Of a stretch of 64,000 bases of DNA, positions 23,561-34,517 are shown piece by piece. The DNA comes from Grammothele lineata (Eukaryota; Basidiomycota; Agaricomycetes; Polyporales; Polyporaceae). Within the stretch, counting starts at the first letter, position 1, and every line of letters begins with the position of its first letter. The notes below the pieces were generated by a model. It was given only the letters and a program-made list of their open reading frames with translations. It ran no database searches and was not told the origin of the DNA. Position numbers and translations under genes: made by a program. The DNA lies in assembly GCA_002150815.3 (NCBI GenBank), contig NDFF03000029.1:248001-312000 (forward strand), given 5' to 3'.

Positions 23561-24076
23561 ATGGCCGAGACGTTAGCGCAGCACCCACCTGCTAGTAAGT
23601 AGTAACGCGCCTGCTCTAGCGGGCTCGATGCACTCAATCTGACTCTCACTTTCTCCCTCGTACAGTGAAGGTTGGCGGACGACGACTCTCCGTAAACACG
23701 CGCCCAACAAGACATGCCCCCGTTGCGACGTACGTCCCGCTCTGATTGATACCTCTTCTACCCACTTACACATGCATACACCCAAACTAGTGAAGCACCC
23801 AAGAGCCCTGTCGCTGACGACGCTCCGCCTGACTACCCGCGCCCCGCAGCGCCCGGCGAGCAGCCATTGCACCAAGAGCCGCACCACCAGCAGGAGGAAG
23901 AGGTGCCGCGCCGGAAGCGGGGCACCGGCGGTGACGAGCACGACCGGCGCCTCCAGGAGAGCCTTCACCGCAAGGTGGAGCAGAACCGGCCCAAGAAGGA
24001 GCTGCAGAGCAACCTCAAGATGGTGGCCGGTGGCGCGCGCATTAGCCAACCTGCGGGCAAGAGTATCAGCGTTTGA
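23561..24076 (+). CDS. Small charged protein of unknown function
   Basis: Three exons join in phase: the first starts at 23561 (MAETLAQHPPA) and has a GTAAGT donor, the second starts after a TACAG near 23666 (KVGGRRLSVNTRP), and the third after a CTAG near 23791. The product is about 120 residues. The middle is proline-, glutamine- and glutamate-rich. The C-terminus is basic and probably helical (RRLQESLHRKVEQNRPKKEL). It has no signal peptide, no membrane segment and no domain I know. Good splice sites in consistent phase are the main support. It is probably nuclear or cytosolic from its charge, but that is inference only. Confidence 0.6.
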
Positions 24077-24380
24077 AGGGCCATTACTGCTTGCGTTGTT
24101 GAAGTGTTGAGATGAGGAAGTTTGTCGCCGGTGTACGAGTATCTTCCACGCGGTCGAAGCGTTGTAACAGCAGACTGCCCAGAATCGCCCGCATCTTGTA
24201 CCATAACCACTCAGCTTGTACTATAGTAGTCACTCTGGAAATGGACGTATCGTGTTCTGTGCATGGACGCAAGCAGCATGGATTACTTGGTCGCGTGGGC
24301 ATGGACACATGCATGGGTGCGATGCGAGTGGACAGCGAAGAGTACAAATGATCAACACAAAAACAACAACTCGCGCCTGC
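24077..24380. other. Short convergent spacer
   Basis: About 300 bp of shared 3' flank between the small gene and the eL28 gene. Nothing else is visible. Confidence 0.4.
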
Positions 24381-25362
24381 TTATGCAGTCTTGGCCTTCT
24401 TCCCCCGGGCCTTCTTGGGAGGCGCAGGCTTCTTTTCCTTCTTCGCAGCGATGAGCGCGGAGACGCGGGCGAGGGCAGCCTATGACGTTCAAGCAGTCAG
24501 TACGTATACTTTACAACTACGAAGAATAACGCGACGGAAGGTATGAAAAGAGAGAAAACGAAGATGAATAGAATGTAAGCGCCAAAGAGTCGGGCGAACC
24601 GCGAGGCGCATCGAACGGGACCCGATAGCGACATGGCGCGTGCCCGGCCAGGATTTGATCGGTCCCGTACCGGACCACGCAATCTTGCACATCATGTCCA
24701 CACCCAACTTTCGTGTTGCCTTGCGGCGGTCCAGCGGGCTCTAGGTGGTGCATATCCAACGGAAATCCAGAGGAAAGGAGAAATAGCAAAGAAGAACCAA
24801 GAGCTTCGGAAGACAAATGGGGGAAAGGGACCTGAAAAAATATGTAGGACACTCACAGCCCTGAGGTCGGGACGGTAACCGCGCTTGGCGAGCGACGCGG
24901 TGACACCAGCCGCGCGGCGGCCTCCTGAGCGGGGGCGGATGGTGGTAGTCGCGAACGCGGGGCGGACGGCGTTCGGTGCCGCGCCCTTCTTGCGGGTGAT
25001 GAGTTGGATGCCGGACTCAGTGTCCTTCACCACAATAGCCTGCCAAACGAATGTCAGTACTCTCTCTACGAGTGGGCGCTTGGAAAAGGGAGACGCACCT
25101 TCTCGTTCGCAAGGCCGGAGTACTTGTGGGAGTGGATGTTCGTCAAGTTGCCCTACACAACGCGTCAGCCCAATCGACCTGCGAACGCCATCGAAATAGA
25201 CTCACAGGCTCCCGGGAGAGGATGGGGCCCTCAGGGAGACCCTTGACGATGAACGAGCTGTTCTTCTGTGAACCGGCACATCCCAGTTAGTCCCTATGCT
25301 CGTCTGGAACAGGTCTGGGGGCGACGAACGCGGAGGAGGAGCCACTGGAGGTCGGCGGACAT
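24381..25362 (-). CDS. 60S ribosomal protein eL28
   Basis: Cytosolic large-subunit ribosomal protein. Five exons fit on the minus strand and give about 140 residues. Exon 1 is 25362-25330 (MSADLQWLLLR), exon 2 starts at 25265 (KNSSFIVKGLPEGPILSREP), exon 3 encodes NLTNIHSHKYSGLANEK, exon 4 encodes AIVVKDTESGIQLITRKKGA and RSGGRRAAGVTASLAKRGYR, and exon 5 gives the basic tail (ALIAAKKEKKPAPPKKARGK). This is the usual eL28 layout and length. The donor of intron 1 is GTTCGT, weaker than the others. The fourth intron is about 375 nt, against 60-80 nt for the rest. Budding yeast lacks this protein while most other fungi have it. Confidence 0.93.
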
Positions 25363-25836
25363 CTTGAGGACGGTGCTGTACGCTACTTTTTGGTGCGGCG
25401 GGAACGTCGGCGTCGGTGGCTGAGAGGAACTATGCAGTAACAAACACGAACAAATAGGTCGGGCGCGTGTCATGCGGCTTTTCGGCTGCTGCCGAAACGA
25501 GCGCTTTTGCAGCGAGGTCAAGTCTGGCACGTGGTTTCAACCGTCACCGCCGTCTCCGAGTCGGACTGCTGCGTCTCAAGAAGTTCGAAGCTTAGCTCAA
25601 TAGAACTCTAGAACTCAACATGCATTCATTGCTCATGCTGTATGAGGGGAGATTATTGAGTAATTTTCGCCGACGATCATTTCTTGATATACCGCAGGCC
25701 GTAAGTTGCAGCACATACTCATTACTGACCACGAAAGTTCGCTGATACATGCAACAGTCTTCCAGGGATTCCTTCGACACATGCTTCAGGTCTTTAACAC
25801 CACCAACTAGCATGGCTGAGACATATGGCGTGAACG
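25363..25836. other. Upstream region of eL28
   Basis: About 470 bp between the eL28 start and the stop of the next minus-strand gene. It should contain the eL28 promoter. No TATA box stands out and no gene is seen. Confidence 0.4.
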
Positions 25837-26726
25837 TCAATCGCCCCCATCCACCTTCGATTTCTTGCGCGGGCGCGGCTCCGTTTCCTCCTCCTCCTCC
25901 ACCTCACCTTCACCTTCACCTTCGTCAACTCCTTCTTTTGCTTCAGGCTCCGCCGCGTCCTCCTCGCCCTCGACGTCGAGCTTGCGCTTCTTCGCCTCGG
26001 ACTTATTGCCACCGGTCGCGTCCTCGGACCTGTCGTGCCCGTTTGCTTCTTTGCCTTCGGCAGAATGCGGCGTCTTCGTGGGAGGATCGTTGGGCGGGTC
26101 TTCGCTGGAGTTCTCTGTGTCTGCATCGGCGTCGTCTTCGTCCTCGTCCATGCCCTTGATAGGATCCTGCGGGATCTATGTTCAGCTCACTCCAAAGCTA
26201 AGCTCTCAGATGGGATACTCACGTGTCCCCAGTTCTTTAGACTGCGGCACGAAGTGGCAATCGAACGTCAGGCAACGCATATACAGGATGCGAGGGACGT
26301 GCCACACCTAATTGTGCTCTTGGTATCGTCTAATTCCTCGATGGTCTTGGTCTCCTTCAAAAGATCTTCTTGAGCCAGGTGCCTCTTGATGTAGCTTATA
26401 TGTTTCCAGCGTCAGCATACCTTCACAAGCTGCTGGACTCCACCACTCACCTGACAACCTTCCGCATATGCTCGATATCATCCTGCCCGCCCCACATAAG
26501 CAGCTACCACACGCAACATGTTCATACCACCCACCTCATCGTACTTCTCCGCGTCCTTTGTTGGGTTCTTGCGCAATATCCCGACGATCCGGTGTCCACT
26601 CTCGATACCGACCCCAGTGCCCGCCTTCTTACTCTTCGGGTCTTCCAGCCACTCCTCCAGCTCATCCGCGGACATGTTCACGCTCGCGTTGAACTCCTCG
26701 ATGACCTCTTCCCTCGGCTTCACCAT
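25837..26726 (-). CDS. DUF3140 domain protein with acidic/basic tail
   Basis: Five exons fit on the minus strand, starting at 26726. The N-terminal domain matches DUF3140 as I remember it: EEVIEEFNASVNMSADELEE, WLEDPKSKKAG, GHRIVGILRKNP, then EHMRKVV, YIKRHLAQEDL and KNWGHDPIKG in successive exons. This short helical domain is known from both fungi and bacteria and has no assigned function. A tail of about 100 residues follows, alternating acidic runs with basic clusters (KKRKLDVEGEE and PRPRKKSKVDGGD) that look like nuclear localisation signals. Localisation to the nucleus is inferred from these. Some bacterial DUF3140 proteins lack such a tail. Confidence 0.8.
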
Positions 26727-27993
26727 CGCGACTCGACTCACGGGACGATCTGCGCAAGGCGGGAGGACGACCGACAGCTGCAGCTGCGAGTGCGGAGGGA
26801 GGACGGGGCGGGGAGGGATGGCAACCCCGATGGCTCGCGAGGCAGCGGGGTTATATCGACCGCGCTCGGGCTGACGACAGCCCCTCCCTCCCCTTTGGTA
26901 TGCTATAGCTCGACGCCCGTCAAAATAAGCGAAGGGGCGAAGGGTTCTGCATGTTGACCGTCGGTCCTCGGACGGCGTGCGGCCCGGTGCCGACGCATGT
27001 ACGGGTTGTAAGGCGAACAGAAGACGGGAGACGGGCTTCGATGTTGGTGGCTGGATGGGTTCCTCAATAGGCCTAATGAGGTAGGCTGTGTGCTGTATGC
27101 TCGGTCGAGTCTGTGCCAGTACGAGCTGATCATTGCCTTGCATTGCGTGGTTCTTCTTGTAAGATGTACTTCGAGTCGACCGCACAGCAGCATGGTATTT
27201 AAGTGAGCATGCATAGTACCACAAGGAACGAGCGACATTCGAACTTCGAAGGGCTTACATGTATGTTCACGATTGGCAAAACTTGCAGAACCAGCACGGG
27301 CGAGTGAGTATCGATCCTGGAACGAGAGCCGTGTATCTAAGACGCTTCAAGACGCGTTGCTTGTGTTATCAATCGTCACTGGGATTGATTGAGATCCTTG
27401 ATGACCGGCGTAACAGTGCATCGTCGATGTCAGCGGGCGCATGTATACGACACGGGCGGCACGATGGTTGTATCCTTGCCCAGTTGGATTAGTTCCCTGA
27501 CACGTTTCAGCGTTCAAAACGTTTACGGCCTCTCGTCTCAGTCGTGTTCAAAAAGTGCCTATTGTTCTGGGCCCTGCGCCTCGTATCCAGGGAATGCGAG
27601 TGAGAGCGCCACCTACGCAATGAGCTGACGTCATATACACATTGCGGCCTCACCTCGCGCTATCGGTGCCTTATTCCTCAATCAGTTTGCGGAGTATTGC
27701 TCTGCAAATGGTTACTGGTTAGTTTGCATGTGTATTTGAGGAAGGGTACATGTATGCGCAAGAGCTGGCTGTGAAGGCGATGTATAGGCGTTCAGGAAAC
27801 ACGAGGGAACGGGTTGCGAACAGCGTAATCGTTGTTACGTGATAAATACTGAATGATGAATTGTAGACGTAAGTCCTTGTCGACAAAATCAAAAATTATG
27901 TAGGCGGCTTAGCCGGGCCGTTAGCGTCTACAGTTTTCATTCCCGACGTTCATCTATCCAAGGCTTCGAGCCTTTCCTCTACTTCCGCCCGCC
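26727..27993. other. Divergent intergenic region between DUF3140 and NOP10 genes
   Basis: About 1.27 kb between divergently transcribed genes. A palindromic TGACGTCA lies at 27626-27633. Base composition becomes AT-richer toward 27700-27900. No gene, repeat or RNA is recognisable. Confidence 0.4.
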
Positions 27994-28306
27994 ATGCATC
28001 TCATGTACACGCTCGACGAGAACGGGAACAGGGTGTACACCCTGAAGGTATGCGCACGCTGAACTGTTGTATGACGCTCGAGGCTGACCGGCGCGGTGTA
28101 ACAGAAAATAACAGACGCGGGGAAGATCACCAAGTCTGCCCACCCAGGTTCGCCCCTTCCGGTCGCCTTCGTCCTCCTGCCCCGCTCACTGTCAGCCCGC
28201 CCGTGCAGCGCGGTTCTCCCCGGATGACAAGTTTTCACGCCACCGGGTGACGATCAAGAAGCGCTATGGCATCCTCCCGACCCAGCTCCCTAGCAAGCCG
28301 CTCTGA
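27994..28306 (+). CDS. NOP10: H/ACA small nucleolar RNP protein NOP10
   Basis: Core protein of H/ACA snoRNPs, which guide pseudouridylation of rRNA and bind the Cbf5 catalytic subunit in the nucleolus. Exons are 27994-28047, 28105-28147 and 28209-28306. Phases agree, and the product is 64 residues, the normal family size. The sequence is nearly canonical: [19 protein letters not shown], then [20 protein letters not shown], then [20 protein letters not shown]. Fungal and animal Nop10 lack the zinc-binding cysteines of the archaeal protein, and this one lacks them too. The three-exon structure makes it easy to miss by open-frame searches. Confidence 0.95.
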
Positions 28307-29169
28307 GCGAGGAACCTCCTTCCAACTTGCCGTAGGGCGCGGGGACGCATGACTCACTGCAAATGTTCGCGCGGGCTCTTTCGTACGGCCCAGATGCGGA
28401 TTCGGACTGCGTGAGGGTGAGATGGTCCAATAGGAAGGGCGCGTCGGGCATTCCGCAGAGAGCGTGTATATGCTCCTCCCTCTTCCCCGCCGGTTTTAGT
28501 GCATCGCATTCCGCACCGTCTGACGCGTTATATTGTTCGTTGTACGTATTGGGATCTCGTAGGGGAGCACAACTCGTGTAAGCATACGTGTGTATGACAG
28601 GAGGACGGTGACGTTGCTGGCGCGTGTCGTGCGGCGTGTCCACTTGGTCGACGTATAATTGGCAGGTGGGGCTTGGCGTGTTCGCAGTCTGCATTCGTGT
28701 GTGCTCGGACTCGAGCTGTGTGAGCGAGGCCTCTGTCGACGAGGGGATTCCCAAGCCCGGAGGACGATGTCCGACGGTATATTTTGGGCAGCGATGTGGC
28801 GAGCGTGCCGACGTGCCGGCGACGGTGGCGATGGCGGCTATGCCGTTCGTGCGAGCGGCGAGCCTGGCGAACGGCTGACGACGAGATGAAGATGAGATGA
28901 AGGGAGTCTCGGAGAGAGTCTCGGAGACGGCCATTCGATGCAACGGAGCAGAATCAGACTGAGATTCGGATGGTGTTGCGGTCTGGACAGAATTTTTGCG
29001 GATAAGGGAGTAATCAGAGTCTCACGAGGTGCGAGGACCCACGGCCGCGGCGTGCTTGACGCGGCTTGACGACGTCAAAGAGGCGGCCTCTGTTGGCGCA
29101 CCGCCCACTTGTCCCTCCTCATCGTATGCGATAGCCGCGCCACTGTTTCTGCCCCGAGCCGCCGCCACC
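28307..29169. other. Upstream region of the chitin synthase gene
   Basis: About 860 bp. It should hold the NOP10 3' flank and the chitin synthase promoter. A 217-codon open frame on the minus strand (28290-28943) has no domain, no codon pattern like its neighbours and overlaps the NOP10 stop, so I do not call it. Confidence 0.4.
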
Positions 29170-32100
29170 ATGGACTACCGAGGGCAGCGTCCGCCGCGCT
29201 CGACTCGTCCCCCAGGTCCGCCAGCGAGCCAGCCGCCGCAGCCGTCCCAGCCCCCGTCATACCCCGCCTATTCCGCTTACCCCCAGTCCTACCCCGATCA
29301 GCCACCTTCCACCTACGCCCGTCCACCCTACGGTCCCGCGCAGTCCGACCCGTACGCCCACCGCGGCGTCTCCTTCCAGAACCGCGAGGCCGGCGACCGA
29401 CAAGACACCCTCGACCAACACCGGGCAAGGCAGTACTCCGCCTACCAGAGCACCTCCCCGACCCCCATGGACGTCGAAGGCGGCTTCGCCGAGGGCCGCG
29501 TCGGCCGGCAGAAATCTCTCGTCCGCCCAGAGAGGGAGAAAATCGAGCCCGGCCACCGCCAATGGCATTACCGCAACCACGCAGCGGACCTCGACGCCCT
29601 TCCCTCCAGTGAGTGGTCCGTTTTTCGTTCTTTTACCCCGCTATATGCGTGCCCTCTCTCCCCCCAGCCACTGGCAATGCCCCCAATCGGGGTCAACTCC
29701 GCCGTGGCAAGTCCCTACTGGGCCGTGAAGAGGACGTGCACGAATCTGGGCTCGCACTCTTCAAACGTGGTACCCTTCGCCGAAAGAAGTCCACCGCGGC
29801 CTCGACGGCGACCGACACCCCCAAGAGGAGCGGCTGCCTCGACAACATTGGCCCGGGCCCGAAGGATGCGTGGTACATCTACTGCTACATTGCGACGTGT
29901 TGGGTCCCTTCGTTCATGCTGAACGCGTGTGGTGAGTCCTTCCTGCCTTCATCTCCGCTCCTCCTCCCGCTCAGCCCCGGCGCAAGGCATCCGGACGCCT
30001 GAACAACAGCGCGCATGGCGCGAGAAGATCGGGCTCCTCATCATCATCCTCAGCCTCATGGCCATCGTCGGTTTCATCACCTTCGGCTTCACCGAGGTCG
30101 TCTGCGGCACGCAGCCCAACCGGTTCCAGACGGGCCAAATCGACACCGGCTCGGTGATCATCCACGGCTACGACTACGACTTCAGCAAGTTCGACCACCC
30201 CGCCGTGGGCGATTTCGACGGCAAGACGAATCCGCTCTTTGTCGGCAACTGGGGCGCTGCGGGCGCCGACATCTCGTTCTTGTTTCAGAACGTCAATCAG
30301 AACTGTCAAGGCGTGCTCTCCAAGGCGGAGAACTCCTCCATCAAGACGGACAGCAGCGGGAGCCTGGAGTGGTACTTCCCTTGCAACATCTACAACCAGT
30401 TCGGAACGTCTCCCGTGAACTCGACCAACGGCGAGGCGTCTACGACGTGCCACTTGTCGTCGACGGCCCGTAATGGTCTTGCGTCGTTGAGCCCCCGCGG
30501 TCAGGTGTATTACACGTGGGACAACATCCACAACTCGTCCCGAAACCTCGCCGTATATGAATCGACGGTGCTCGACCTCAGCTTGCTCAACTGGCTCAAC
30601 AAGACCGACGTCTCGTATCCGACCCTGTTCGACCAGATGAAGAAGGCAGACGGGACCTATAACGGCAAGGACTTGAGTATGTTCTTCCTGCGTACGAACC
30701 AACGCGCGACGGCGAGGTGTCTACAAGACCTCGTGACTGTCGGGTTCGTAGACACGAACAGCATCGGCTGCGTTGCGTCGCAGGTGGTGCTCTACGTCTC
30801 GCTGGTGTTCATCGTCGGCGTCGTCGGGATCCGCTTCGTGATGGCGGTCCTGTTCGCGTGGTTCTTCTCGTGGAAGCTGGGTAGCTTCAAGAAGGAGACG
30901 TATGCAGAACGGATGGCGCGGGCGCGTATGATCGAGCAGTGGACGGACGACATCTACCGGCCTGCCCCGAGCCAGTACCGGCCGAACGTGTCGAAGAACG
31001 GACTGGCGAAGGAGGCGAAGCGGAAGACGGGCTTCCTCCCCAGCACGTCGCGGTTCACCCCCTCGGAGAACGGGCTGAAGGGCATGAGTGGGCGGCCGTC
31101 GACGGCGTACGGGATGCTGTCGGACACGAGCGTACCGTACAAGCGCGGCGCGGTAGCAAGCATCTACGGAGGTTCGAGTGCGAAGAGCTTGAAGCCATCG
31201 CCACTAGACACGCCTGCGTATCGGTCATCGCGGAGCTCGACGTCGCTCGTCGGGGACCAGAAGATGTTCGCGGACAACCCGTGCCCGTTCCCGCTGCTCA
31301 ACGTCGTCCCACAGCCCGGCCCCGAGTTCGAGCCGTTCGGATACCCCCTGGTGCATACCATCTGCCTCGTGACGGCCTATTCGGAATCGGTGGAGGGTTT
31401 GCGGACGACGCTGGACTCTCTGGCGACGACGGACTACCCCAACAGTCACAAGCTGATCATGATCATCGCCGACGGCATGGTCAAGGGCTCCGGTAACTCG
31501 CTCACGACCCCAGAGATCTGTCTCTCGATGATGAAGGAGCTGGTCGTCCCGGAGGCGGAGGTAGAACCGCACTCGTACGTCGCCATCGCGGACGGGCACA
31601 AGCGGCACAACATGGCCAAGGTCTACGCGGGCTTCTACAAGTACGACGACGCGTCCGTCGAGCGCTCGAAGCAGCAGCGCGTGCCCGTCGTGCTCGTCGC
31701 GAAGGTCGGGAACCCGCTCGAGGGCACGGACGCGAAGCCGGGCAACCGCGGCAAGCGCGACTCGCAGATCGTGCTCATGTCGTTCCTGCAGAAGGTCATG
31801 TTCGACGAGCGGATGACGACGTTTGAGTATGAGTTCTTCAACTCGATTTGGCGCGTGACTGGGGTCAGCCCGGACCGGTACGAGCTCGTGCTCTGTGTCG
31901 ACGCGGACACGAAGGTCTTCCCGGACTCGCTTAGTCGGATGGTATCTTGCATGGTCAACGACTCGGAGATTATGGGCCTCTGTGGCGAGACGAAGATCGC
32001 GAACAAGACGGACACGTGGGTCACGATGATCCAGGGTAAGTCGCTCTGTATTCTCTCCCTCCCCGCTGGTGCTGACATTATATGGTAGTGTTCGAGTACT

Positions 32101-33738
32101 ACATCTCCCACCACCTTAACAAAGCGTTCGAGTCCATGTTCGGCGGTGTCACCTGTTTGCCCGGCTGCTTCAGTATGTACCGCATCAAGGCGCCTAAAGG
32201 TGACTCTGGCTACTGGGTGCCCGTGCTCGCCAACCCGGACGTTGTGGAACATTACTCGGAGAACGTCGTCGACACCCTCCACAAGAAGAACCTGTTGCTC
32301 CTTGGAGAGGATCGGTATCTGACCACGCTCATGCTCAAGACCTTCCCCAAGCGTAAGAACGTCTTTTGCCCCCAGGCTGTGTGTAAGACGATTGTCCCGG
32401 ATACGTTCCGCGTCCTGCTCTCGCAACGTCGTCGCTGGATTAACTCCACCATCCACAACCTCGCCGAGCTGCTTCTTGTGCGTGACCTGTGCGGCACGTT
32501 CTGCTTCTCGATGCAGTTCGTCGTCGGTATGGAGCTCGCTGGTACACTCGTCCTCCCCGCCGCCATCACGTTCACCGGGTACCTCATCATCGTCTCCATC
32601 ATCCCCGGAGGCACGGACACCACCATCCCGCTCATCCTGCTCGCCATCGTGCTGGGTCTACCAGGGTTGCTCATTGTCATCACCTCGCGCAAGATCGCAT
32701 ACGTCGGTTGGATGCTCGTGTACCTGCTCTCGCTCCCCGTCTGGAACGGCATCCTGCCGTCGTACTCGTTCTGGCACTTCGACGATTTCTCGTGGGGTCA
32801 GACGCGCAAGGTCGAGGGCGACAAGGCTGCCGGGGGCCACGGGGACAAGGAGGGCGAGTTTGACTCGACGCATATCGTCATGAAGCGCTGGGCCGAGTTC
32901 GAGCGGGAGCGTCGCTGGAAGAGCGGCTCGCAGTCTCGTGACTCGACCGCGTACGACCAGAAGTCCCACTCCCCTCACAGGTATGTGTTTCGTCCCTTTA
33001 GCTGTCTGAAAAGCTGTTGATACATTCATGCCCGATGGGAACAGGCACTCGCTCGTGTCCTCAGAGTACCCGAACAACTCGGCACAGCAGAGTCCGTTCG
33101 ACCAGAGCACGTACGAGTCTTCGTACACGAGCAGCCCACCGCCCCGCTCGCGCGACTCCAACCAGGTCCTCATGCTCCCGACGCCGCTTGCTCTCGGCCA
33201 AGGAGGCCGTCCAGGGCCAGCGATGCAGACCCCGTCCGTATCGACAGTCGCGCTCTCGCGCGAATCCGAGGACGGCGGATATGCGTCGGACATTGGCTCA
33301 CAGCAGCGCCTCGTCAGCCCACCCGAGGACGAGCAGCAGTCGCCTGCGAGCTTCGAGGCACGCGTGTCCCGCTCCGGGGGCGTCCTACGCCAAAGCACAA
33401 CGTCGTCGCAGTTCCCGGGCGAGACGCAGAACCCGTACGCGTCATATGCGCCGCAGAGCGCTGGGTTCGCCGCCGACGACCGCGTGCCGTTTACCGTCGA
33501 GCCAGAGGAGATGAGCGTGCCCCCGCTCCCGTCACAACGTGTTAGAGGGATTTCGCTTTCGGACAATGGGCCTGTGCCCGGGCCGGGTGGTGTCAGGCGA
33601 GTGTCGCGCCAGCAGGGCAGGAGGCCGACGTCTCAAGCTCCGCCTCAGCAAGGCGGAGGTGGCAACCGTTACTCGAGGAACTTCAGCCTCCCGCCAGGCG
33701 CGGCGCCGCCCCAGCCAGGTACGGGTTACGGATACTAG
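29170..33738 (+). CDS. Class IV chitin synthase
   Basis: Processive GT2 enzyme of the plasma membrane that polymerises UDP-GlcNAc into cell-wall chitin. Five exons give roughly 1,450 residues; junctions are near 29609/29669, 29932/29979, 32036/32089 and 32981/33044. The start sits in GCCGCCACCATGG. A proline- and tyrosine-rich cytosolic N-terminus precedes membrane segments ([16 protein letters not shown] and [20 protein letters not shown]), a lumenal insert and another membrane pair. The catalytic region contains [36 protein letters not shown] and [13 protein letters not shown], then a cluster of C-terminal spans. There is no myosin motor, which separates it from classes V and VII, and the layout fits class IV (yeast Chs3 type). 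The C-terminal tail of about 250 residues is disordered and serine-rich. Confidence 0.93.
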
Positions 33739-34517
33739 TTCCGTAGTGTCTCGATGGATCTTCGCTCTCGCTCTCGTTCCCCGTCATGACCCCGACGATG
33801 TACGTACATGGACGGACCTTACAGAGGCCACCCACTCACCCACTGTTCCACCCTTCCGACCCGACGGCGAGCGCGCATGCGGTACTTGGCTAGCTATTAC
33901 GTTCCTCTCTCGATTTAATACACCATTATGTACCGAGCCCTTCACCCTCACCGTCTTATTCGCCCTCTACACCACACTCACACGGACGCGAACGGGCGGG
34001 CGGCCTTTCTCCTCACCTTCATTTTGAATACTACAGCGCCGCGCCGGTCCGACCACTTGCTTTGTCGACGTCTCTTTCCTCGTCATTTACGTAGTAGCAC
34101 TCTTCCTTTATCCTCTCAATGCCAGTCTGCAACCACGAAGACCCGCTTCGCGCGCGTGTGGCCAGCTCGCGTGCTCATCTCGGCGCGGGTCCGGCTCGTC
34201 GCTACGCACACTCGCCACTCGGACTTGGGCATCTTCTTCTCTGTATACACTTACGCGCCACGATACGACCATTCCACGACTCGACCGCGTAGCTATTGCC
34301 GGCTACGACGGGAGAACTTTCTTGGTGACAACGCACACGTGTACCCTACGAACTTGCAATATATTATCCACGTCTCCTAACACCGTCGACATCCTTCTGT
34401 TCCATCAAGCGACGAGGCGATGGCTGCTACGTGTGCGTGTATGTTTCTGCCTCGAAGGAGATGGGTGGGCGGTGATTGCTACGGGACCATAGCTACTCTA
34501 GATCATACTGAGCGCGA
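33739..34517. other. Shared 3' region of chitin synthase and beta-mannosidase genes
   Basis: About 780 bp between convergent genes. It is pyrimidine-rich with no gene or repeat that I can support. Confidence 0.4.

Noticed and set aside
28290..28943. 217-codon open frame on the minus strand
   Set aside because: No domain, no splice-consistent partners, overlaps the NOP10 stop; it is probably chance in GC-rich DNA.
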